The notes under the pieces: model-generated
The model's database searches: none
What the model was told of the DNA's origin: nothing
What the model saw: only the letters and a program-made list of their open reading frames with translations
Position numbers and translations under genes: made by a program
Assembly: GCA_903813345.2 (NCBI GenBank)
Contig: CAIIXF020000004.1
Location: 6,841,525 to 6,905,524, forward strand
Direction of reading: 5' to 3'
From: Owenia fusiformis
Lineage: Eukaryota; Annelida; Polychaeta; Sabellida; Oweniidae
Length of the DNA stretch: 64,000 bases
Shown: piece after piece, positions 29,501 through 38,500 of the stretch
Numbering within the stretch: the first letter of the stretch is position 1
Layout: each line of letters starts with the position of its first letter

Positions 29501-32500
29501 GTTTGTAAAAACTTCTATTTTCATCAGCGGGCAGATTTAGCTTTACGTCCCGCTCCGAGCGAGCAAATATAGTATATCTGCCCGCTACGTCATAATCGCT
29601 GTTCCCGTATTGGTTCTTTTTTGTAATGTTCGCATACTGTAAACGACAATGGATAAAAACGCAAACAATCGCGATCTGTTTGATGCTTTAGAGAAGGAAA
29701 GGAGCAGTATGCCCCGTTAATAATCAAATATTTGAACAGGAAAATCCGACTACAGACAAGAATAAAAAACTGGACATGAATATTTTAAAATAATTCCACG
29801 ATTGGTTGCAACAATTGAACAATGTGATTGGTATGGGATAAACAGATCATCCTATAGTCGGTTCAGGATATTGGGATTATCTCTTGGCCAATATAATATA
29901 TCTTCCCTCGGGACCTACGGCCCTCGGGCAGATATATTATATTGGCCTCGGGATAATCCCAATATCCTGAACCTCATATAGGATAATCTCTATATATTTC
30001 TTACGTATATTTTGTCAAAGTTTGGTTCAATTATAGTGTTACTTTAAAATATGAAAATCTACCCAGCATTGTTTGAAGTGGCGGCCATTTTGAAAGAAAT
30101 ATATTAATGCCAGAAAGGAAAATATTAAAGCAAAACGTACGTAGAACCGTCATAAGGAAAGAGACTACGTTACCCCCAAACAAAACATTAAACGTACAGA
30201 AGAGCTACTGAACTTGCTATCAAAAAATCATTATCAATATATTGTCTTTCCCAAAGTATCTTTGTTTAATTTTGTTCTAGGTTGATGTTACACGTGACTT
30301 CTACTGCAGATGTGAATTTCCTAAAACTGCACGGAGGGGAGAACAGATTGGGATACAGGTCTGGTTATCCAGCTTTTACAGCTACTCGGTTGAGGTAAGA
30401 CATAGCTACTCGGTTGAGGTAAGACATAGCTACTCGGTTGAGGTAAGACATAGCTACTCGGTTGAGGTAAGACTGGTATTATGTTCTACTAAAAAGATTC
30501 AAGGTAAACGCTAAGTTCTCAAAAGATCATTGTTCACCATTGTACGCAAAGAGAAAATAAGAAATAACCCAAAAACATGATTTTACTTAAAAGATGAGGA
30601 AACACAGTAAGGAGACTCTCGTTACTTCCATTATCATAAACCAAAAGCATAATACTATAGTTAATAATTATATTGTTTACAATATAAATTCGAAATATAT
30701 TCATGAAATTATTGAATTCATGAATTTATTATATTAGTTAGGGCCAAAGTGTTTTCGGATATGGTAAACGTCTGCATGAATTTTTGAATATTTTGAACAA
30801 ATCCTTTCGCTTTAAACGTTAGAGACTTTAGAATCGCTTTGTTGCTGTTAGTACGTTCGCACATATGTGTCCTAATGTTGAAATCGATAGATGTGAGATC
30901 CACGTGTATTCGTATTTTTGTACACATATATAATCTAATTTTTTCTAGGTGTTGGTAACTCTATTAGCTAGTAACGACTACAAATTTGTCGCAGTGGGAG
31001 ACAAGCACATTATCAGCAGTTATGCACCTGACCTTTTAAGTGGAGAAATACAAACCCTTGTTTATGTGAGTATTAAGTCTTAGTAGTTTTAGTTTTTCTT
31101 TATGATCAGGTAGCATGGAATCATTTTACATAAACTCAAGTGCTTCTGGAAATGCTTTTTATGATTTTGTTTTTATTATGATTTTGTTTTTATTTATTTC
31201 AACGACAAGAATAGGTCAAATATTGTTTTAGCTTCCGTTTTTGAGCCAATATTTTGCGTCGACGATTAGCGTCGTCGTCTGTTGTATTGTATTTTTGTGT
31301 AACATCATCAAGCAAACTTAGTCTTATCTGAACCGGGGAACGAAATTGAGACCTATTGCATAATTGGTTCACACGCTACTGCTGAGCTATACTGGTGGAC
31401 TAATACAGTAACTAAAACCTTTGTAGGCGGCTACATAATCTTGACAAAAGCTAAATGTTTTATATTCCAGTTGTCTCCTGGGGAAAAACGATTCGTTCAC
31501 TTCCCCATTCTACCACTAAAGACAGGTACTACTAAATTCAAAATCACCGCTGATACATTTAAACGTGGCGAAGGATGTTCCGGTTCGATTAAAGTGACGG
31601 TACGTAGAACTTCGTGGTAATTTCAAGATTATCGTGCGTCATTCAAATGGATATTTAATACTGTAGTTCAAAGTATAAGTAATATGCCCCAGGCCCGTAG
31701 CCAGGGATGGGGTGTTCTTGAAAAGTGACCCCAACCCCCTTGGAAAATCCTGAACATCATAGATATGTTTATCAAAAATTACAGATGGATGGTGTCAGAA
31801 ATACGTGGCATACGCCTTATTTTGTGGATTTGGTAAAATATAGTCAGATTATCATCCCTGATCTTTGGATCCCAGTCCCAGAACGATTTGTGCTCCCTGA
31901 ACAGCGGCATCATCTCTACGTCCCTGGCTCAGCTGTTACAAAAGTTTCTATTGTAGGTATGTAATATATATTTCGTATCTACCTATATCCAACCCAACCC
32001 AAATTCAGGCCGATATGGCGTTAAAGCTATTCTAGACATTATAAAATCGACGTTAGTGCCATTCTAATGTGTTATCATGCCAACGATAAACCGGGATGGA
32101 TAACGACGTGAGCTATGTCATCTAAATATGTTATTGCAACTTTTTGAAGTGTAACTTCCTTTGATATATCCATCCAGGTAAGTGTAACAACAAATAATAG
32201 ATCATATAAATTATTTTGTTTTGTTTTGTTTAATTTGTAGGTGATGTTCTTGGTCCAGCGTTCTTCACTAGCAAATTGCGATCTTCTGAACTTTTAGATG
32301 TTTCTAGTGGAATGCTAGAAGCTCACTTCTTTGAGTTCACACAGAATCTATGGTATCTTAAATATTTAAAGTCAACAGACCAGCTCACGCATGCTGTGCA
32401 AACCAAAGCATTGGCCATAATGAATACAGGTATGTAACATCTTGTCGTTTGAAAATATGAAAATATGAAATACACCAACTATGTACATTTTTGGATATAG

Positions 32501-35500
32501 GGTGTATCCATCGGCAAATATCTATCTCCCATCTCCCATCTGTCCATGCTGACCCCCATGTAGGTATCGATATTCGTAAACGCTTCATAAATTATATGTT
32601 ATTCGGGAATAATACACATGCTATAAGTGAGTTGCGAACCTCTCTATTATCATTTCATGAATACATAGTACCCCGGACAGGTTGTATGATGCAGTCGTTT
32701 TTTTACTCTATATTTGCAATAGAACAACCATTTTTATTGAAATTTTCAAGATTTATTCTAGAGACAATTTCCAACATGGAAAATAAATATTTTATCAAAA
32801 TTTCGAATTTTTATGATTTTGACGGGCTTTTTTCAAAAACACTACACTGTCAATAAAATACAGGTTTTTGCTTAAACAATTGAACTTTTGACGTCATTTC
32901 AAAAATTGTCTAGCTATTGGATTTTTGACAGCCTAAAGTCTTTCCAGATGTATTTGATGCCATATTTATTATGGCTGATTGTTGTTATTCATTTTAGTCA
33001 TATTCAATAGGCCTCATATTATTACAGTGCATTAGGCCAATGAAAAACTTGTCATTCTGGGTCACGTTTTCTCTGAAAACGCACCTTTTTCTCCACTGGG
33101 TTTTTCCGCCGCCGTCACTCAGCATGCGAGCCCGTGGCACGTAAATTGTACCATGCTTTTAAAATGTCAGGTCTCCCTGACAAAATTTCATGATAAAATT
33201 TGACACAGCTGTATTAACATCTCTGAAGGATCTAATACCAAGAATACTTCAAATAGGAGATTCGTAATGTTTTACTTTATTTTGGACAGTATTGAACAAT
33301 GAACAGTGACTGGGTTGAACTCATGTCTGTGGACAAGAAGATTGACCTCCTCTATCTGGGCTCAATCTAGGGAACGCTTCAACATTTTTATTGGCCTAAT
33401 GCACTGTAATAATATTGAATATGACTCAAGTGAAAAACAATAATCAGCCATTATTATGAATATGGCAACAGATATATCTGGAAAGGCTTTAGGCGGCCGG
33501 AAGTTCCATAGCCAGACAATATTTGAAATGACGTTAAAAGTTCAGTTGTTCAAGCAAAAACCTGTATTTTATTGAGAGTGTAGTGTTTTTGAAAAAAGCC
33601 CGTCAAAATCATAAAATTTCGAAATTTTGATAAAATATTTATTTTCCATGTTGGAAATTGTCTCTAGAATAAATCTTGAAAATTTCAATAAAAATGGTTG
33701 TTCTATTGCAAATATAAAGTAAAAAAACGACTGCATCATACAACCTGTCCGGGGTACTAAGAACATGGCAGTGATCAAAGCATCCGCACTTCTTATATAT
33801 ACTCGTTTGTCGAATCTTCAACTTCCTATGATTGTCTCTTTCAGTCATCGAAAGGGCGATGAGATATAAACAAAATGTTCGGGGTGGATTCAGCATGTTT
33901 TACAAATCTTCGTCTAACTTATGGTAAGCTCATCAGGTTTGTGAGTGGTTACTAGGTTAGTAAGTAAAGTCAAGGTCAAAAAGAAAAAAAGAAAGCTAGC
34001 TTAACTGGTACGATCTGTCATAACGATTGGAACAACCTCGCATATTCCAAACAATGATCTAAATTAAAGAAACAGAAAAGCCCCCCCCCTCCTCTGTCAT
34101 TTGGACATCAATTCTTACAAGGCAAGACATCTTAAATACTACAATCAATTAGGAAAGTTATTGTTCAAGATACATATATGCCCCCATTCTTTTGAATCGA
34201 AAATGACAATGCATATTAAAAACGACATCCAAACTTAGGACTCTGGGTACTATTAATAGATAAAATGATATGATAAGGATGATATGGGATGATAGTGTAA
34301 AAACGATTTTTGCATAATATAATATTCTTCATTCTCAATATATAACATATTGTACAATATGATATACAAGGAGTTATTATATGGATTTTGCTTGTTGAAA
34401 ATAGTTTTAAATAAACAATAATCTATATGCCTTAAAGCCCCCGATAAATCGGGCTACGTATACATCCGTGTTTACATTAGGGGTTTAGAAGAGTTTATTT
34501 TTACTTAGGTATGCAAGCAATATCATTATTAGGCCTTCATGCATGTACAATCAGCATGCCCTTCAATATTATATAAGCCAGGCTATTCAAGTACAACATA
34601 ATGTACACTATCTATGTGTGTACTACATGGGAATACAATTTTTCCTGGGAAACAAAACACAAATACTTTTTATATGTTCAAAATGAGCCATTTGATTGAT
34701 GTATATATGTACACTTAATACCTTCATATATAAACATCTACAAAGTTTATCTAATAGTCATTTTCAATTCCAATGGTGAAACTTGCCTGGTTACGATTAT
34801 ACGGGAAATCAACACGGGACGATAGTTGTACACCTTCCTGGCTTACCTCTGAAGCCTGTACCTTGTAATCTCTTTATATAGGTTAGCGAGAGCGCTGCGC
34901 CTGCGCAGTTTTAAATTTTGGCGCACACTTTAAGGGTGCCTCATGATATAATATTCCCTCTCGGGGATCATAGTCACTATAACCTGTAAATATGTTACAT
35001 TGATTTTAATAAAAAAATCTATATTGTTCAATTCAATTTAATTCAATTTATTCCTTAATAATATAATAAGATACAGTACATATAAAAGGTTTAACAGGTG
35101 ACATCATTTCTGATGTTTATACCCGTACATATTAAAGCATAATATTACGAATATTAAGAGCAAGGTAAGGTCAAGGAATTATCAAACATATCAAGATTAA
35201 ATTGTGTCTAAGAAATAACATAACCATCGCATACCTTACAGGGTAACTGCATATATGCTACAACATATGAAAAATGCGCGTGATACAGAGTGGGAAGGCC
35301 AGTTTTACATAACATCTGAGCTATTAAACGATATGGCCACATGGATTGTATCTAGGCAAAATAAAAGTTCTGGTAAGTCTCAATTTTCCATTGTTTTTAA
35401 TATTATTGTAACAATTACTTTTGTAACTGAAACAATTTTGTTGTGTTTATCACTCGGGTGTCATGTTATAAGGTTAGAGTGGCTGTTTGTATTGCACTGT

Positions 35501-38500
35501 TTTCCTCAGTTTAACTACAGGGTGTCAAAAAACAACAGCACCCCCCTCTACAGTACATATACTTATTTCTTCACAAAAATATTTTTTCTTCTTTTCACAA
35601 CCTTTATTTTACTAAACAGGACGTTTCAGATACTGTCTGGATCCTTTTTCAACTGTATAAAAACTGAACTGAAGCGCTACTTTAACAATTAAATAAAAAC
35701 AATATTACGTCATATTAATTCACCAAAAATTCATTCCAAATTTGCCAATTTATAGTTCCCTTGATCTCTGTTCATATTATTATCGTTTTACTTAATAAAA
35801 ATAGATACTTTAATCCATCTTTCAGGTCTCTTATTGTCTTCAGTTCAGTTTTTATACAGTTGAAAAAGGATCCAAACAGGATCTGAAACGTCCTGTTAAG
35901 TAAAAAAGAAAAAGAAGAAAAAAATATTTTTGTGATTTAATAATCCAACCTGAATAACATGTTTAAGAATACTTATTTCTTGTTTGTTATAAAAAGGCTT
36001 TGTTCGTATTTTCACTGTATTTAGGCTGCTTTATGGAGGTCCAGGATTATTACATGAGGACAATGATTCCCAAACTGCAGGTGTTAAATGGAGTGGAAGA
36101 CTACTGGAACATTACTTTAACTGCACATGTAGTAATTGCTTTGTCGGGAAATCTTGGTTTAACTGGTGTAAGTGTAGCATTGACTGAATATTCAGTTATT
36201 GTGCCATCGTGAAATCCTGCATATGGCTGCACACTTGTACAATAATTATCTAAAAAAATAATGATGAAGATGGCTAATTGGGTTGTAACCTTCATATCAA
36301 TACAACATATAACCAACCGTCTGTTCATTTCCTTTTTAAATATATCTAAACTGATATACTATTGTACATAACAAGATCAAATATTTAATACTATTTACGA
36401 CAGCATAAAATAAAAGAAAACAGTTGATTATAACATTTTGAAACCATGAAGCAGAAAGCTTGCTGAAGGATTGAGGCTGACTACGCAAACTAAATCTTTT
36501 TAGGAGGCATCGAGTGCTGCCGAAAAGGCCAAGGACAAGGCTGCTGAGTTTTTAGCAACGACACTTGAAATACTTGACGATCCATTTGACCTAGCTATTG
36601 TGACGTATGCCCTGCACGCAGCTGAACATAGGAAAAAGGGGGAATTCTTCAGAAAACTAAAGAAGGCCAAGAGGAATGGTATGCAAGTTACGTTTACAAA
36701 TTAAAAAATAGTTAAATAGTATTTTGAATAAACTATCGTATTATAAAAGGGGAGAAAACTGCTTCAATTTTTGTTGCCGTCGATTGCAGTTTAAAGTGAA
36801 TAAACACAAGGAGCACACTTGTTTCGAACTCGCGCCCAATCGCCTAGCTCGAACGTGTCAGCGCTCAAGCCCTCTCGGCCAACTCGACTTCTGTCATAAT
36901 ACACCCTGTAATCTTTCGATTTCCGAGTCTTCTATAATTACACTTTTTGTTTAGAGGGGCAGTTATCTCTGGGGTCTATCCTATTACACCTTCAAGGACA
37001 AGATCTCATAAATCTCGTTTTCAGATAAGGGGGAACAATGGCCGTATTGGTCCCCCATTGAAATTGATCCCATCGAAATTGAGACTATTGACGTCACACC
37101 GTTTATGCAGCCAAACGAGCCATCCGCCATGGGCGTCGAATCAGTTATGGCCACGTCATATGCACTTATGTGTTACGTTCAACAGAACTATTTAAATGAA
37201 GCCTCTAAGATCATGTATTGGCTACAAAGCAGAAGAAGAGGAAAAGGCTTCTGGTCGGGGACAGTTGTAAGACTTTCTATAGTTATATCGCACTTAATAA
37301 ATAGCAACACCATTTTCCTGCGTTTTTGTTGGATGTCAGTTGACATTTTGCAACCACGTCTGTCAACGCTAAAGCCCATATAAAAATAAATGTGAAAATG
37401 ACAAACATCAGATACATTACCACATATAAATTACATCCCTCCTCCACCTTTGGACATAAGTACTTTGTTTACAACGTTGCATAATGCGCATACATTGGTT
37501 TAATTTCCTTTGTACTTTAGGACACTTCAACGGCGATGCAAGCGTTATATATGTATGGACTGCGCAATCCCAATAGGGATCTATACAACCTTGAACTGAC
37601 AGTAGAAAGTACCTCTACCGCTGAGTGGTCCAAAGTTGTTGTACTAAATAAAGACAATTTCAATATTGAGCAAGAATTGACGGTAGTATATTTATACAGT
37701 CATGTTATATATGCATCATGTTTTCTTTTTGTGATGTAACTATTATTAAATAAGATAAATTTGATATTATGTCAAATTATTTTGTAAAGTGGTTCGGTAT
37801 GTAAAAATACGCATCAGTTTGCTGTTTTATTTTAATGTTTTACCAATAGCTTGTAAATACATTCCATCCATAATGTACATTTAAAGTTGATGAAACGCAA
37901 AACATGCCAAACTCTCTACCTCACATTTAGGTGCCAAACACATGGGGAAGTGTAAAAGTCACCGCTCGTGGAAATGGCCTGGCTCTTTTACAAGTAAGTT
38001 ATTGCTTCTACCTCCATCTTTTATTTTACACCTTACTTTTTGAATAGCAAATTACTCAACTCTTTAAACTTACATTTCATTAGACACATTTTGAAACATT
38101 AGTAACATTTCGATTGATTGTACATTCTACTAATATGATAATCGATCAGTGTATTTTGTAAACACGCTTTGTTAGATCTACACGTAGCATTTAAATAGTA
38201 ACTTACGGTTATACATTGCAATTGTAACAGATTGGATACCAAAACAGACCAACCAAACAGACTTGGACATACCAGACATCCTGGGCAAGACCAGACCGGA
38301 CCATATAGGCATATCGTGACGCACCAGACAGAACCGGATTGAACTGGACCCAACAAGACCAAACTAGAATTATTCTAATTCGCACTATCATCACATACAA
38401 TTACTTCCAGGTGACAACGACAGTAAATGTTGAGTACATGGATCAAATGAGAGCCCCGGGAAAGCCCCCAAATGGCTTTCGGAGACATTTCGATCTTGTA

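Noticed and set aside
32241-32429. Thioester motif hidden by a frame error
   Set aside because: The exon reads in frame from GDVLGPA to ALAIMNTG with no frameshift, and no GCGEQ-like codons occur in other frames at that place.
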